Shown here one piece after another: positions 24,261-33,769 of a stretch of DNA of 64,000 nucleotides. This DNA comes from an uncultured Burkholderiales bacterium. Lineage in GTDB: Bacteria > Pseudomonadota > Gammaproteobacteria > Burkholderiales > Thiobacillaceae. Location: contig CALEDT010000020.1 of assembly GCA_937949525.1 (NCBI GenBank), forward strand, positions 1 to 64,000, written 5' to 3'. The notes beneath the pieces were generated by a model, which did not search any database, had not been told where the DNA came from, and saw only the letters and a program-made list of their open reading frames with translations. A program made the position numbers and the translations under genes. The first letter of the stretch is position 1. Every line of letters starts with the position of its first letter.

Positions 24261-24336
24261 GGGTGCTTAGCTCAGTTGGTAGAGCGTCGCCCTTACAAGG
24301 CGAATGTCGGCGGTTCGACCCCGTCAGCACCCACCA
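24261..24336 (+). tRNA. tRNA-Val (anticodon UAC)
   Basis: 76 nt including encoded CCA. The acceptor stem GGGTGCT pairs with AGCACCC. The anticodon stem TCGCC/GGCGA closes loop CTTACAA, giving TAC for GUA codons. The T arm GGCGG-TTCGACC-CCGTC carries one G-U pair. It is 71 bp upstream of tRNA-Asp and probably cotranscribed with it. Confidence 0.97.
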
Positions 24337-24407
24337 GCCAGAACACCGGTTGCCCGGGATGGCGGTTGCGTTGCACAGGTTGATCGAAGTAGTAACGAGC
24401 AGTTCAT

Positions 24408-24484
24408 GGAGTGGTAGTTCAGTCGGTTAGAATACCGGCCTGTCACGCCGGGGGTCGCGGGTTCGAGTCCCGTCCACTCCGCCA
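24408..24484 (+). tRNA. tRNA-Asp (anticodon GUC)
   Basis: 77 nt including encoded CCA. The acceptor stem GGAGTGG pairs with CCACTCC. The anticodon loop CTGTCAC gives GTC for Asp codons, and the T arm is CGGG-TTCGAGT-CCCG. It is followed 8 bp later by an intrinsic terminator, closing the two-tRNA operon. Confidence 0.98.
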
Positions 24485-24492
24485 ACACCTCA

Positions 24493-24521
24493 AAGGCGAA
24501 CGCGAGTTCGCCTTTTTTTTT
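24493..24521 (+). terminator. Rho-independent terminator after tRNA-Asp
   Basis: The stem AAGGCGAAC (24493-24501) pairs with GTTCGCCTT (24506-24514) around loop GCGA, followed by an unbroken T tract to 24521. It ends the tRNA operon and isolates ppiD, whose ATG is 33 bp further on. Confidence 0.95.
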
Positions 24522-24553
24522 GCCAACGTGTCATTCGGAGTCACTGAACCGTC

Positions 24554-26428
24554 ATGCTGGAAGCCATACGAGATCGCGCCCAGGGTTGGATCGCCAAGGT
24601 CATTCTGGCTCTGCTCATCATTCCGTTCGCACTATGGGGCGTAGATTCCTATTTCTCCGGCACCGGTAAGGAAGCGCCGGCGGCCAAGATCGACGACCAC
24701 GAGATCAGTCAGCGTGAGTTCAGCAAGGCGTTGCAGGAGCAACGCGAGAGTCTGGGCGGCGCGGTCGACGATGCGGCGCTGCGGCAGCGGGTGATGGACC
24801 AACTGATCAACACCCGCCTGTTGGCGATGCGGGCACGTGAGGCCGGGTTCAGCATTCTGGATCCTCAAATTCAGGCCGTGCTGCTGGGCATCGAGATCTT
24901 TCAGGACAATGGCCAGTTTTCCGAGGCGCGCATGGACAACTGGCTGCGCGCCCGCGGCATGGGGCGCGGCGAACTGTTCGCGATGATCGGCCACGACCTG
25001 CTGCTGCAGCAGGTGCAGATCGGTCTGGGTGAGGGGGCGTTGGTGCCGCGTGCGGTGGCCAAGCGCATGGCGGCGCTGCTGAGTCAGCGGCGCGAGGTCA
25101 ACGAACGCGTGTTCGATGGCAAGGACTTCGCGGCGGCGGTGCGCATCGACGATGCCGAGATCGAACGTCACTATGCGGCGCATCAGAACGACTACGCAAC
25201 GCCCGCCCAAGTGCGGCTGGAGTATGTGACGCTGGCACAACGGGATCTGGAGGCCGGCATCGCCGTGACCGACGAACAGGCGCGCGCGCATTACGAGAGC
25301 AACATCGCCCGCTATCACGAGCCCGAGATGCGCCGCGCTGCCCACATCCTCATCCAGGTCGATGCCGGCGCGGACGCTGCGAAACGGCAGGCTGCGAAGG
25401 CGCGTGCCGAGGAACTGCTGCGCGAGGCGCGCGCCAATCCGGCTAGATTCGCCGAGCTGGCGCGGCAGCATTCGCAGGATCCCGGTTCCGCCGCGAACGG
25501 CGGTGACCTCGGCTTTTTCACGCGTGACATGATGGTCAAGCCGTTTTCCGACATGGTCTGGAGCCTCAAACCGGATGAGTTCGGCGAGGTGGTGGAGACA
25601 CAGTTCGGTTATCACGTCATTCGTCTGCTGGCGGTGACGCCGGGTGCGCGCATGGCCTTCGAAGCCGTCAAGGGTGACATCGTGCGCGAGCTGACCGAGG
25701 CCGAAGCGCAGAAACGCTTCATCGAAGCCGCCGAGCGCTTCAGCAACCTGGTGTACGAACAAGCCGACAGCCTACAGCCCGCCGCAGCCGAGTTTGGCCT
25801 GCCGGTGCGGCAGAGCGGCTGGATCGCACGCGATCAGCGCGACGTGACGCCGGCTTTTCTCGCGCATCCGCGGCTGATGGGCGCCGTGTTCTCCGATGAG
25901 GCTGTCGCTCAGCGGCAGAACACCGAGGCCATCGAGGTCGCCCCCAACATGCTGGTGGCGGCGCGGGTGTTGGAACATCGCCCCCCGGGCATTCGTCCGT
26001 TGGCCGACGTGGCCGCGCAGATACGGGCGCGCCTGTCCGCAGAGGCGGCACGCAAGCTGGCCATCGAGGCGGGGATGAAGGCCTTGGCACAGGCCAACGA
26101 CGGCCAGGCGCCCGCCGGCTTTTCCGCGCCGATGCCGGTATCGCGCATGCAGCCCTCCGGCCTGCCGGCCGCCGCGGTACGCGCGATCTTCCAGGTCGAC
26201 GCTACCCGACTGCCCGCCTACGTCGGCGTGGAAAGCGACGAAGGATACCGGTTATACCGGGTCAACCGCGTCGAAGACGGCGTCGCACCGCCCGGACTGG
26301 ACGAGACGCTGCGCAAGGACTTGCGCCGTCTGACCATGAACGAAGAGATGCGCGCTTACATCGCACAGCTCAAGGCGGGCGCGAAGATCAAGATCACCGC
26401 GGGCACGCTCGACGGCAAGGCGGACTGA
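24554..26428 (+). CDS. ppiD: Periplasmic folding chaperone PpiD (SurA/parvulin family)
   Basis: 624 aa inner-membrane-anchored chaperone facing the periplasm. A short cytoplasmic N terminus is followed by one membrane helix near residues 15-33 (V-I-L-A-L-L-I-I-P-F-A-L-W-G-V). A SurA-like N-domain leads to a parvulin PpiC domain at about 262-361 (A-A-H-I-L-I through F-G-Y-H-V-I-R-L), then a C-terminal helical region. It interacts with the Sec translocon and helps outer-membrane protein biogenesis. The place directly after lon and tRNAs is common in gammaproteobacteria. Confidence 0.93.
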   Translation: MLEAIRDRAQGWIAKVILALLIIPFALWGVDSYFSGTGKEAPAAKIDDHEISQREFSKALQEQRESLGGAVDDAALRQRVMDQLINTRLLAMRAREAGFSILDPQIQAVLLGIEIFQDNGQFSEARMDNWLRARGMGRGELFAMIGHDLLLQQVQIGLGEGALVPRAVAKRMAALLSQRREVNERVFDGKDFAAAVRIDDAEIERHYAAHQNDYATPAQVRLEYVTLAQRDLEAGIAVTDEQARAHYESNIARYHEPEMRRAAHILIQVDAGADAAKRQAAKARAEELLREARANPARFAELARQHSQDPGSAANGGDLGFFTRDMMVKPFSDMVWSLKPDEFGEVVETQFGYHVIRLLAVTPGARMAFEAVKGDIVRELTEAEAQKRFIEAAERFSNLVYEQADSLQPAAAEFGLPVRQSGWIARDQRDVTPAFLAHPRLMGAVFSDEAVAQRQNTEAIEVAPNMLVAARVLEHRPPGIRPLADVAAQIRARLSAEAARKLAIEAGMKALAQANDGQAPAGFSAPMPVSRMQPSGLPAAAVRAIFQVDATRLPAYVGVESDEGYRLYRVNRVEDGVAPPGLDETLRKDLRRLTMNEEMRAYIAQLKAGAKIKITAGTLDGKAD

Positions 26429-26437
26429 GACGGCTGA

Positions 26438-26465
26438 CCGGCCGCAGTTGAAGCGGCTGGCTTTT
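26438..26465 (+). terminator. Probable terminator after ppiD
   Basis: CCGGCCGC (26438-26445) pairs with GCGGCTGG (26453-26460), with one G-U pair, around a 7-nt loop and is followed by CTTTTG. The T tract is short. It lies between convergent ppiD and fabI. Confidence 0.5.
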
Positions 26466-26538
26466 GGGTCCGATCCGAAACCCCGGGCTCGAGGACGTCC
26501 GGCTGCCGCGCCATCGACCGGCGCGGTTCGGGGTCTGC

Positions 26539-27330
26539 TCAGGACTCCGCCGCCAGACCCGCCGTGCTGTTGAAGCCGGCGTCGACATAGGAAATCTCGC
26601 CGGTGATGCCCGAGGCGAGGTCTGACAACAGAAATGCGGCGGTGTTGCCCACTTCTTCGATGGTGACGTTGCGGCGCAGCGGCGAGTGCTTCTCACCCCA
26701 GGCCAGCAGCTTGCTGAAATCGGCAATGCCTGCCGCCGCCAGGGTCTTGATCGGCCCGGCCGAGATGCCGTTGACGCGGATACCCTTGGGGCCCAGGCTG
26801 GACGCGAGGTAATACACGCTCGTCTCCAGGCTGGCCTTGGCCAGGCCCATCACGTTGTAATGCGGTACGAAGCGCACCGCGCCCAGGTAGGTCATGGCCA
26901 GCAGCGATGCGGCGCGGCCCTGCATCATCGGCAGGGCCGCCTTGGCCAGCGCGGTGAAGGAATAGCTGGAGATGTCGTGGGCGATACGGAAGTACTCGCG
27001 GTTGACGTTCTCCAGGTAGTCGCCGGCCAGTGCTTCCTTGGGCACATAGGCGATGGAATGGACGATGCCGTCGAGGCCGTCCCAATGTTCACCGAGCTGC
27101 GCGAACATCGTGGCGATCTCGTCGTCACTGGCCACGTCGCAGGGGAACAACAGCGGTGAGGCGCCGAACTCCTGCGCCAGGGATTGCACGCGATCGCGTA
27201 CCTTCTCGCCCTGGTAACTGAATGCCAGCTCCGCGCCCTCCCGGTGGCAGCACGTGGCGACGCCGTAGGCGATGGAGCGGTTGCTGATCATGCCGGTGAT
27301 GAGGATCTTCTTGCCCGCGAGAAAGCCCAT
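26539..27330 (-). CDS. fabI: Enoyl-[acyl-carrier-protein] reductase FabI (NADH)
   Basis: 263 aa, standard FabI length. It performs the last reduction of each fatty-acid elongation cycle. The active-site Tyr148 and Tyr158 with Lys165 (Y-N-V-M-G-L-A-K, the Tyr-x6-Lys pattern) are present, as is S-I-A-Y near 92-95. N-terminal [11 protein letters not shown] matches the cofactor site. It is preceded by a 162-bp gap holding a dispersed repeat, and it converges with ppiD. Confidence 0.97.
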   Translation of the reverse strand: MGFLAGKKILITGMISNRSIAYGVATCCHREGAELAFSYQGEKVRDRVQSLAQEFGASPLLFPCDVASDDEIATMFAQLGEHWDGLDGIVHSIAYVPKEALAGDYLENVNREYFRIAHDISSYSFTALAKAALPMMQGRAASLLAMTYLGAVRFVPHYNVMGLAKASLETSVYYLASSLGPKGIRVNGISAGPIKTLAAAGIADFSKLLAWGEKHSPLRRNVTIEEVGNTAAFLLSDLASGITGEISYVDAGFNSTAGLAAES

Positions 27331-27383
27331 GTTTCGAATCCCGTTTGAACGATGGGGGTGATTATCCTAGAAACCGCGCCGTG

Positions 27384-27468
27384 GCGCGAAGCGTGCGATC
27401 CCGAGGGTTGGCGCAGGCGTGGAGGTGGCTGTGCTGGATTGCCACCGCACTGCGCGCCTCTCCATGAC
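27384..27468. repeat. Dispersed inverted-repeat element, copy 2
   Basis: One arm (27384-27401) reads GCGCGAAGCGTGCGATCC and the other (27434-27468) begins CTGGATTGCCACCGCACTG and continues CGCGCCTCTCCATGAC. It matches copy 1 at 11805-11884, with the arms in the opposite order. It occupies most of the gap between fabI and the PilZ gene; fabI promoter signals may lie in or beside it. Confidence 0.6.
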
Positions 27469-27492
27469 CCGTTCCGGGCCGTGCGTTCGGCG

Positions 27493-28002
27493 TCAGGCGT
27501 TGCGCGCCCGCAGCGCCTGACGGTGGCGGCGGAACACGAACTGGTAGAGCGCCTCGCTCAAGGCTTCGGTCGGCTCGACGAAACGGGCGCGGGCACGTCC
27601 ACCGTCCGCGGCCACGGCGACCGCCGGCAGGCGCAGCGGCAGCGGCAGCGCGGCGGAAAGGCGCAGTTCCAGATCCAGATCCGTTCCGGGTATGGGCGGC
27701 GCATCGTCCTGCCAGGCCGCCCCCTCGGGGCTCAGCCAAACGGTGCGCTCGGGAAGCGTTACGGCCGGCTGGAGGCTGCGGGCGAGCAGATGTAGTGCAA
27801 GGTCGAGTTTCGCTTCCAGTCGTTCCAGCCGTTTCTGGCCGGCATCGCCGGGCTCGCCCTCGTGGCTGCTGGCTTCCATCTGGTTGATGGCGTCGAGCAG
27901 CAGGGTCGCTTGGTGCACGGCTCCGGCGCGAGCCGCCGCGTCCTCGGCCCCGGCTGCGCGCCAGGCGAACGGCACGCGGCATTCGCACTGCAGGTCAGAC
28001 AT
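27493..28002 (-). CDS. Atypical PilZ domain protein (probable cyclic-di-GMP receptor family)
   Basis: 169 aa cytosolic protein. The pattern R-L-E-A-K-L-D-L-A-L-H-L-L near 69-85, then P-G-T-D-L-D-L-E-L-R-L, L-P-L-P-L-R-L-P-A and the end F-V-F-R-R-H-R-Q-A matches the atypical PilZ group related to Xanthomonas XC_6012, which lacks the canonical RxxxR and D/NxSxxG ligand motifs. Some members form tetramers through a long helix. Its ATG overlaps the FGGY kinase stop (ATGTCTGA, 8 bp), so it is translationally coupled as the last gene of the queF operon. Ligand binding is not predictable from sequence. Confidence 0.72.
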   Translation of the reverse strand: MSDLQCECRVPFAWRAAGAEDAAARAGAVHQATLLLDAINQMEASSHEGEPGDAGQKRLERLEAKLDLALHLLARSLQPAVTLPERTVWLSPEGAAWQDDAPPIPGTDLDLELRLSAALPLPLRLPAVAVAADGGRARARFVEPTEALSEALYQFVFRRHRQALRARNA

Positions 28003-29263
28003 CGCGCTCTCCGGGGAACAGGTTGGGGCCGTCGCGCGCCAGCAGCGCGGTTCCGTAACAGGCCTCCTGTTCACGCGCCGGCATCACCGGCAGCGCCAAC
28101 AGGCGCGCGCGCAGGCGCAGGTAGGTGACGTTGGCGGCGCCACCGCCGGCGCTCAGCACCCGGCCCGGCGGCGTCGCGCCCAGTTCGCGCAGGCGCGCGT
28201 AGCCGCGCGCCTCGATGCGGGCGAGCCCTTCCAGCAGGCCGTGCAGGAATTGCACGCGTTGTGCCGGGCGCGGTTCGATACGCGGCGGCAGTGTCGGATC
28301 ATTGACGGGGAAACGTTCACCAGGCGCCGGCAGCGGGTAGTAGTCGAGACCACTGTCGCGCTCCGGATCGATCTGCGCGCTCAGCGTCGCCAGCTCGGTA
28401 TCGCTGAAATGCTGGCGCAGCACGGCGCCGCCGGCGTTGGAAGCGCCGCCGGCGAGCCAGAGTGTGCCGAACCAGTGCGAGTAGACGCCGCTGTCGGCGT
28501 CGTCCACCCGCCGTTCCGACAGCAGCTTCAACACCAGCGTGCTGCCCAGCGAGGTCACAGCGTCACCGGGCCCGTTGGCGCCGGCGGCGAGAAAAGCCGC
28601 GATGCTGTCCGTGGTGCCGGCACGCACCAGACAGTCGGGACTGACGCCCAGTTCGCGTGCGCGTGGCCGCTGCACCAGGCCGAGCGCGGTGCCGGGTTTG
28701 ACCGGGATGGGCAGATAGTCCACGTCGGCGAGGTATTCCACCCATTCCGGCCATCGGCCGGCTTCCGCATCCAGCCCCATCTTCAGGGCGTTGTGGTAGT
28801 CGCTGACCGGCTCGCCCGAGAGCAACGCCGACAGCCAATCGGCCTGGTTGAGGTACAAGCGCGCACGTGCCAAGCCGAGATGCTTCTTCAGCCAGAGCAC
28901 CTTGGCCAGGCCGGAACTCGGACTGGCAGCCGGATGCGCCCAGCCGGCCGCGCGCCGGATCGCCGCTGCTTCCTCGGTTGCGCGGGTATCGTGGTAGGGC
29001 ACGGGGGGAAACGTGGCATTGAGCGCTTCGTCGCACGCCAACACCGTCGCCGACGTGCCATCCACGGCCAGGGCGCGCAGACGCCGGCGCATACCCGCCG
29101 GAATCGCGGCGATCAACGAAAACAACGCCGCCCGCCAGGTCGCGGCGGCCTCGCTTTCGGTCGGCGCGCCATAGTCGACACGGGCCATGTCCTCGATCTC
29201 GCCGCCGGGGGCGATGACGCAGGCGCGCGCGCCGGAGGTGCCGAAATCGATGCCGAGGTACAT
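27995..29263 (-). CDS. FGGY-family carbohydrate kinase (xylulokinase/D-ribulokinase-like)
   Basis: 422 aa sugar kinase with the ASKHA ATPase fold. The opening M-Y-L-G-I-D-F-G-T-S-G is the phosphate-1 motif; A-V-D-G-T-S near 69-74, A-G-T-T-D-S-I-A-A-F near 225-234 and S-L-G-S-T-L-V-L near 250-257 follow, with A-G-G-G-A-A-N as the adenosine motif near the end. It is shorter than E. coli XylB (about 480 aa) and nearer the D-ribulose kinase group; the substrate cannot be fixed. Neighbours are a cytochrome (15 bp upstream) and a PilZ protein (overlapping), with no sugar pathway nearby. Confidence 0.82.
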   Translation of the reverse strand: MYLGIDFGTSGARACVIAPGGEIEDMARVDYGAPTESEAAATWRAALFSLIAAIPAGMRRRLRALAVDGTSATVLACDEALNATFPPVPYHDTRATEEAAAIRRAAGWAHPAASPSSGLAKVLWLKKHLGLARARLYLNQADWLSALLSGEPVSDYHNALKMGLDAEAGRWPEWVEYLADVDYLPIPVKPGTALGLVQRPRARELGVSPDCLVRAGTTDSIAAFLAAGANGPGDAVTSLGSTLVLKLLSERRVDDADSGVYSHWFGTLWLAGGASNAGGAVLRQHFSDTELATLSAQIDPERDSGLDYYPLPAPGERFPVNDPTLPPRIEPRPAQRVQFLHGLLEGLARIEARGYARLRELGATPPGRVLSAGGGAANVTYLRLRARLLALPVMPAREQEACYGTALLARDGPNLFPGERDV

Positions 29264-29277
29264 ACGGTTGGAGGAAC

Positions 29278-29616
29278 CTACAGCTTCGACAGCATGTAAT
29301 CGACCGCCGCCTTGACGCGCTCGTCGCTCAGATCGGGACGGCCGCCGCGCGGCGGCATGGTGCCGGTGGTGCCGGTGAAACCCTCGATGGTGCGCCGATA
29401 CAGCACTTCTCGGTCCTGCTCGATGCGTGCCGCCCATTGTTCGCGATCACCCAGGCGCGGTGCGCCGGCGACACCCATGCCATGACAGGCCTGGCAGGTC
29501 TGACGGTAGACGTTCTCACCGGTGGCGAGCGCCGGCGGCGGCGCCGGTGGCGGGGGCGTTCCCGCGTCGCAGCCGGCCAGCATGACCGACAGCAGCAGGG
29601 CGATGGCGCTGCGCAT
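29278..29616 (-). CDS. Lipoprotein c-type cytochrome (monohaem, cytochrome c5-like)
   Basis: 112 aa. The signal peptide ends in lipobox L-A-G-C16, predicting a lipid-anchored periplasmic protein. After a Pro-rich spacer comes the haem motif C41-x-x-C44-H45 (C-Q-A-C-H) and a distal Met in T-M-P-P-R-G-G. This is typical of small class I electron carriers. It lies between queF (29 bp) and the FGGY kinase (14 bp), all on the minus strand; its redox partner is unknown. Confidence 0.88.
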   Translation of the reverse strand: MRSAIALLLSVMLAGCDAGTPPPPAPPPALATGENVYRQTCQACHGMGVAGAPRLGDREQWAARIEQDREVLYRRTIEGFTGTTGTMPPRGGRPDLSDERVKAAVDYMLSKL

Positions 29617-29645
29617 GGACGTTCCTCTCAATGTGCTGGCGCGGT

Positions 29646-30065
29646 TCAGCTGCGCGTGTTCGAACCCGGCGCGAACACCGTCAGTTCGACATGTGGCGCG
29701 GGCGCCCAGCCGGGCCGGCGATGCTCGGCGACGACATTGGTGAAGATGCCGCCGCGCACGTAGAATTTGCTGGTCAGGCGCATGTAGCGTGGGTCGGTGG
29801 CCTGCGCCAGATCGTCGAGGATGCGGTTGGTCACGTCCTCGTGGAAATGACCCTCGTCGCGGAACGACCAGATATACAGCTTGAGGCTCTTGAGCTCGAC
29901 GCAGCGGCGGTCCGGGATGTAGTCGAGAAACAGCGTGGCGAAGTCGGGCTGCCCGGTCTTGGGGCACAGGCAGGTGAACTCCGGTATCTCGATGTGGATG
30001 TGGTAATCGCGTTCCGGGCGCGGGTTGTCGAAGGTTTCCAGGGCTTTGCTGGGCTGGCTCGGCAT
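29646..30065 (-). CDS. queF: NADPH-dependent 7-cyano-7-deazaguanine reductase QueF (short, YkvM type)
   Basis: 139 aa single-domain T-fold enzyme that reduces preQ0 to preQ1 for queuosine. The catalytic Cys34 lies in [13 protein letters not shown] with Asp41; the substrate-binding residues H75-E76 and E57 (C-V-E-L-K-S) match the family. The length is that of the Bacillus-type enzyme rather than the fused 280-aa E. coli form. It is divergent from smc and leads the unit queF-cytochrome-kinase-PilZ. Confidence 0.96.
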   Translation of the reverse strand: MPSQPSKALETFDNPRPERDYHIHIEIPEFTCLCPKTGQPDFATLFLDYIPDRRCVELKSLKLYIWSFRDEGHFHEDVTNRILDDLAQATDPRYMRLTSKFYVRGGIFTNVVAEHRRPGWAPAPHVELTVFAPGSNTRS

Positions 30066-30082
30066 GGCGACGGGCGAGAAGT

Positions 30083-30088
30083 TAGAAT
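30083..30088 (+). promoter_or_regulatory. Probable -10 element (TAGAAT) of the smc promoter
   Basis: TTAGAATG lies in the 76-bp gap between queF and smc. Transcription from it would begin near 30095, downstream of the in-frame ATGs at 30025 and 30064, which supports the TTG at 30142 as the smc start. No convincing -35 is visible 17 bp upstream. Confidence 0.5.
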
Positions 30089-30141
30089 GCGCGCCGATTA
30101 TATCGCGCGCGTTCCACCCCTCTTCGGCCCGGCCAGTTCCC

Positions 30142-33100
30142 TTGCGTCTCAAGCACATCCACATCGCCGGCTTCAAATCCTTCGTCGATCCGGTGACCAT
30201 CCCGGCCACGGCCCAGCTCACCGGCATCGTCGGTCCAAACGGCTGCGGCAAGTCCAACGTGATCGACGCGGTACGCTGGGTGCTGGGCGAATCCAAGGCG
30301 CGCGAGCTGCGCGGAGCGAGCCTGCAGGACGTGATCTTCAACGGTTCGGCCGGACGCAAGCCGGCCGGGCGTGCATCGGTGGAGCTGCTGTTCGACAACA
30401 GCGCCGGACGCGCGGCCGGGCAGTGGTCGCACTACGCCGAGATCGCGGTGAAGCGGGTACTCACGCGCAGCGGCGATTCCAGCTACCACATCAACAACGT
30501 GCAGGTGCGCAAGAAGGACATGGCAGACCTGTTCCTCGGCACCGGTCTGGGCGGCGATGCCTACGCCATCATCGAACAGGGCATGATCTCGCGCATCATC
30601 GAGGCGCGGCCGGAGGAACTGCGCGGTTTCCTCGAGGAGGCCGCCGGCGTGTCCAAGTACAAGGAGCGGCGCAGGGAGACCGAGGCGCGGCTGCGCGACA
30701 CGCGCGAGAACCTGGAGCGCGTCGCCGACATCCGCGCGGAGCTGGGCCGGCAGTTGGACAAGCTGGGGGTTCAGGCCGAGGTGGCGCGTCGGTACTTCGC
30801 GCTCGATGAGGAACGGCTGCTGAAGACGCAATATCTCGCGCTGTCGCGCTGGCGCGAGGCGCGCCTGCGTCAGGCCGATCTGGCGCGGCAACTGGAGTCG
30901 GCGCGCACGGATATCGAGGCGCGTCTGGCCGAGCTGCGTCACCACGAGGCCGCGCTGGAGGATCGACGGCTGGCGCAGTTCGAGGCCACCGAGGCGCTGA
31001 ACCAGGCGCAGGCCCGCTACTACCAGGCCAGCGGCGAGGTGGCGCGCGCCGAGCAGGAGCTGCGCCATGTGCGCGCCACGCGTGAACGTCTGCAGCAGGC
31101 GCTGCGCGACAACGCTGCGCGCGCCGAGGCGGCGGCGGCGGAAGCCGACGCCGCACGGGCCGAGGGCGGGGAGGTGCAGGCGGCGCTGCAGGAGGCACAG
31201 GCACGCGCGGACATGCTGGCCGAGCGCGCCGCCCTGGCGGGTGAATCGCTGCCGGAGGCCGATGCCGCCTGGCGCGAGGCACAGGCGGCGGTGGCCGCGG
31301 CGCAGCGCGAGATCAGCCAGCACGAGCAGCGCGCGCAACTGGAGGCGGCCAACCGCAGCCATGCCGAGAAGGCCATCGAACGTTTGAAGGCGCGCGAGCT
31401 GCGTCTACTCGGCGAGCAGAAGGCACTGGCCGAGGGCGACGCCGAGGAGGTGGAGCATCTGCGCGGCGAACTGGAGCAGGCGCAGGAGCGGGCCGGGCGG
31501 CTGCTGGAGTACCTGGAAACCGCGCGCGCCGCCTGGCCGGAACACGAGGCGCGCTTGCGCCAGGCTCGGCAGGCACAGGACGCGGCGCAGCGCGAACTGC
31601 ATCGGCTGGAAGCGGAAACGGCGGCGTTGGGCAAGTTGCAGGCCGGCGCGCAGCGCAGCGAGCGCGAGGGTACGGCGTGGTTGGCGCGCCACGGGCTCGT
31701 CGACGCGCCGCGCCTGTGGCAGACCATCCGCGTGGAAAGCGGTTGGGAAACGGCGGTGGAGGCCGCGCTGGGCGAGTCCATGGCGGCGCTGGCGGTCGAG
31801 ACGCAAGCCGAGTGGCTGGCGCTGCCGCCGGAGGCGCGCTTCGAACTGGTGCTGGCGGGCTTGCCCACGGAAGCCGACGGCGGCATGGCGGGCGGTACGA
31901 CCGACTCGGGGCAGGCGGAAGGCGGCCGGGCGCAGGCAACGCCGCTGTTGGCGCCCACGCCGGCCAGCGCGGCCGACCTGCACGCCCTGGCCGATCTGGT
32001 GCATACCGACGACCGCTTGGTCGCCCGCCTGCTACAAGACCGGCTGGCGCTGGCCTGGGCCACCGACACGCTGGATCATGCGCTGGCCCGGCGCGGTGCA
32101 CTGCCGCCGGGCGGTTTCATCGCCACGCGCGAGGGCCACCGCGTCAGCCGCGAAGGCATCGTCTTCAACGCGCCGGAGAAAGGGCACCATGGACTGATCG
32201 CGCGCGCGCGAGAAATCGAACGCCTCCAAGCCGAGCTCGACGTGGCGCGCGCCGCCGTGGCAGACGTGGCCGCCGAAGTGACAGCGGCGGAGGATGCGCA
32301 ACGCGAGGCGCGGCGTCAGGGCGAGTCGTTGCAGTCCCAGCATGCCCAGGCGCACAGCGTCATCGGCGCGGTGCAGGCGCGACTCGCGCGCGCGCAGGAG
32401 GCGGCGCGTCGGGTGGATGAGCGGCGCGTCGCGATCGCTGCCGAATTGGACGAGGTCTATCAGCAACTGGCGCTGGAAGAAGACGCCTGGAACGAGGCGG
32501 GTGAGCGCGAGCGCGAAGCGCGCCTGGAGCATGAATTCGCGCGCGAACGTCTGGACGAGGCGCGGCTGGCGCGGCAGGAAACCGACCGGCGCCTGTCCGG
32601 CGTGCGCGAGGCGCACCGCCAGGCCGAACGCGAGGCGCAGGAGGCCGCGTTCCAGGTGCGCACGATGCATGCGCGTCTGGAAGAGTTGGCACAGCGGGTG
32701 CAGCGCGCGGCACGCATGCGCGACGAGCTGGCTGCCGCAGCCGCCACGCTACAGGCGGAGCTGGGCGAGGCCCGTGAAGAAGACGTGCTGGCGGCGTTGG
32801 CGCATGCGTTGACGCAGCGGGAGGAGAGCGAGACGGCACTGGCCGGCGCGCGCGATGCACTGGAAGCGGTCAACGCCGCGCTGCGCGATCTGGATGCGGC
32901 GCGCCAGCGGGCCGAACATGGCTTGGAGCCGCTCAAGCAGCGCGCCACTGCGATCGAGCTGAAGTTGCAGGAGGCGCAGCTCAACGAAGCGCGCTATGCC
33001 GAGGAACTGGATGGGGTCGACGTCGACGCGCTGGATGGGCGCGCGCGCGACGCCGGCATCGAAGGGCGCGCGGAATCCTGGCTGAAGGCCGAACTCGCCC

Positions 33101-33735
33101 GCCTGGAGGCCGCCATCGCCGAACTCGGTCCGGTCAACATGGCGGCTTTGCAGGAACTGGAAGCGGCCGGCGAACGCAAGCGCTTTCTCGACGATCAGGC
33201 GGCCGACCTGGAGACCGCCGCCGCCACGCTGGAAGAGGCCATCCGCCGCATCGACGCCGAGACGCGCGCGCGTCTGCGCGACACCTATGACCGCGTCAGC
33301 CGCGAGTTCCGCGACCTGTTCACCGAATTGTTCGGCGGCGGCGAGGCACAACTGAGCCTGACCGGCGAGGAGATACTCGATGCCGGGCTGAGCGTGCTGG
33401 CGCAACCGCCGGGCAAGAAGAACAGTTCCATCCAGCTCTTGTCCGGGGGCGAGAAGGCGCTGACCGCGCTGGCGCTGGTGTTCGCATTCTTTCGGCTGAA
33501 TCCGGCGCCGTTCTGCCTGCTCGACGAAGTGGACGCGCCGCTGGACGACAGCAACACGGAACGCTATTGCGCCCTGGTGCGCAAGATGTCCGCGCACACC
33601 CAGTTCCTGTTCATCACCCACAACCGCATCACCATGGAAATGGCCCAGCATCTGGTTGGCGTGACCATGCCGGAACCGGGTGTGTCGCGGCCGGTGGCGG
33701 TGGACGTGGATGACGCGCTGCGCCTGACGGCTTGA
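30142..33735 (+). CDS. smc: Chromosome segregation ATPase SMC
   Basis: 1197 aa condensin subunit that organises and segregates chromosomes with ScpA and ScpB (encoded at 54.6-56.0 kb). Walker A G-P-N-G-C-G-K-S is at 31-38. Two long Ala/Arg/Glu-rich coiled coils flank a hinge near 520-690. The ABC signature L-L-S-G-G-E-K-A-L and Walker [14 protein letters not shown] lie near the C terminus. A TTG start ([17 protein letters not shown]) fits the family opening and the -10 position. The hinge contains an unusual Gly/Thr/Gln-rich insert (about 583-605). Having SMC-ScpAB fits lineages without MukBEF. Confidence 0.96.
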   Translation: MRLKHIHIAGFKSFVDPVTIPATAQLTGIVGPNGCGKSNVIDAVRWVLGESKARELRGASLQDVIFNGSAGRKPAGRASVELLFDNSAGRAAGQWSHYAEIAVKRVLTRSGDSSYHINNVQVRKKDMADLFLGTGLGGDAYAIIEQGMISRIIEARPEELRGFLEEAAGVSKYKERRRETEARLRDTRENLERVADIRAELGRQLDKLGVQAEVARRYFALDEERLLKTQYLALSRWREARLRQADLARQLESARTDIEARLAELRHHEAALEDRRLAQFEATEALNQAQARYYQASGEVARAEQELRHVRATRERLQQALRDNAARAEAAAAEADAARAEGGEVQAALQEAQARADMLAERAALAGESLPEADAAWREAQAAVAAAQREISQHEQRAQLEAANRSHAEKAIERLKARELRLLGEQKALAEGDAEEVEHLRGELEQAQERAGRLLEYLETARAAWPEHEARLRQARQAQDAAQRELHRLEAETAALGKLQAGAQRSEREGTAWLARHGLVDAPRLWQTIRVESGWETAVEAALGESMAALAVETQAEWLALPPEARFELVLAGLPTEADGGMAGGTTDSGQAEGGRAQATPLLAPTPASAADLHALADLVHTDDRLVARLLQDRLALAWATDTLDHALARRGALPPGGFIATREGHRVSREGIVFNAPEKGHHGLIARAREIERLQAELDVARAAVADVAAEVTAAEDAQREARRQGESLQSQHAQAHSVIGAVQARLARAQEAARRVDERRVAIAAELDEVYQQLALEEDAWNEAGEREREARLEHEFARERLDEARLARQETDRRLSGVREAHRQAEREAQEAAFQVRTMHARLEELAQRVQRAARMRDELAAAAATLQAELGEAREEDVLAALAHALTQREESETALAGARDALEAVNAALRDLDAARQRAEHGLEPLKQRATAIELKLQEAQLNEARYAEELDGVDVDALDGRARDAGIEGRAESWLKAELARLEAAIAELGPVNMAALQELEAAGERKRFLDDQAADLETAAATLEEAIRRIDAETRARLRDTYDRVSREFRDLFTELFGGGEAQLSLTGEEILDAGLSVLAQPPGKKNSSIQLLSGGEKALTALALVFAFFRLNPAPFCLLDEVDAPLDDSNTERYCALVRKMSAHTQFLFITHNRITMEMAQHLVGVTMPEPGVSRPVAVDVDDALRLTA

Positions 33736-33769
33736 GCCTGAAGGCGCGCCTGCATCGCCGCCGCTGATG

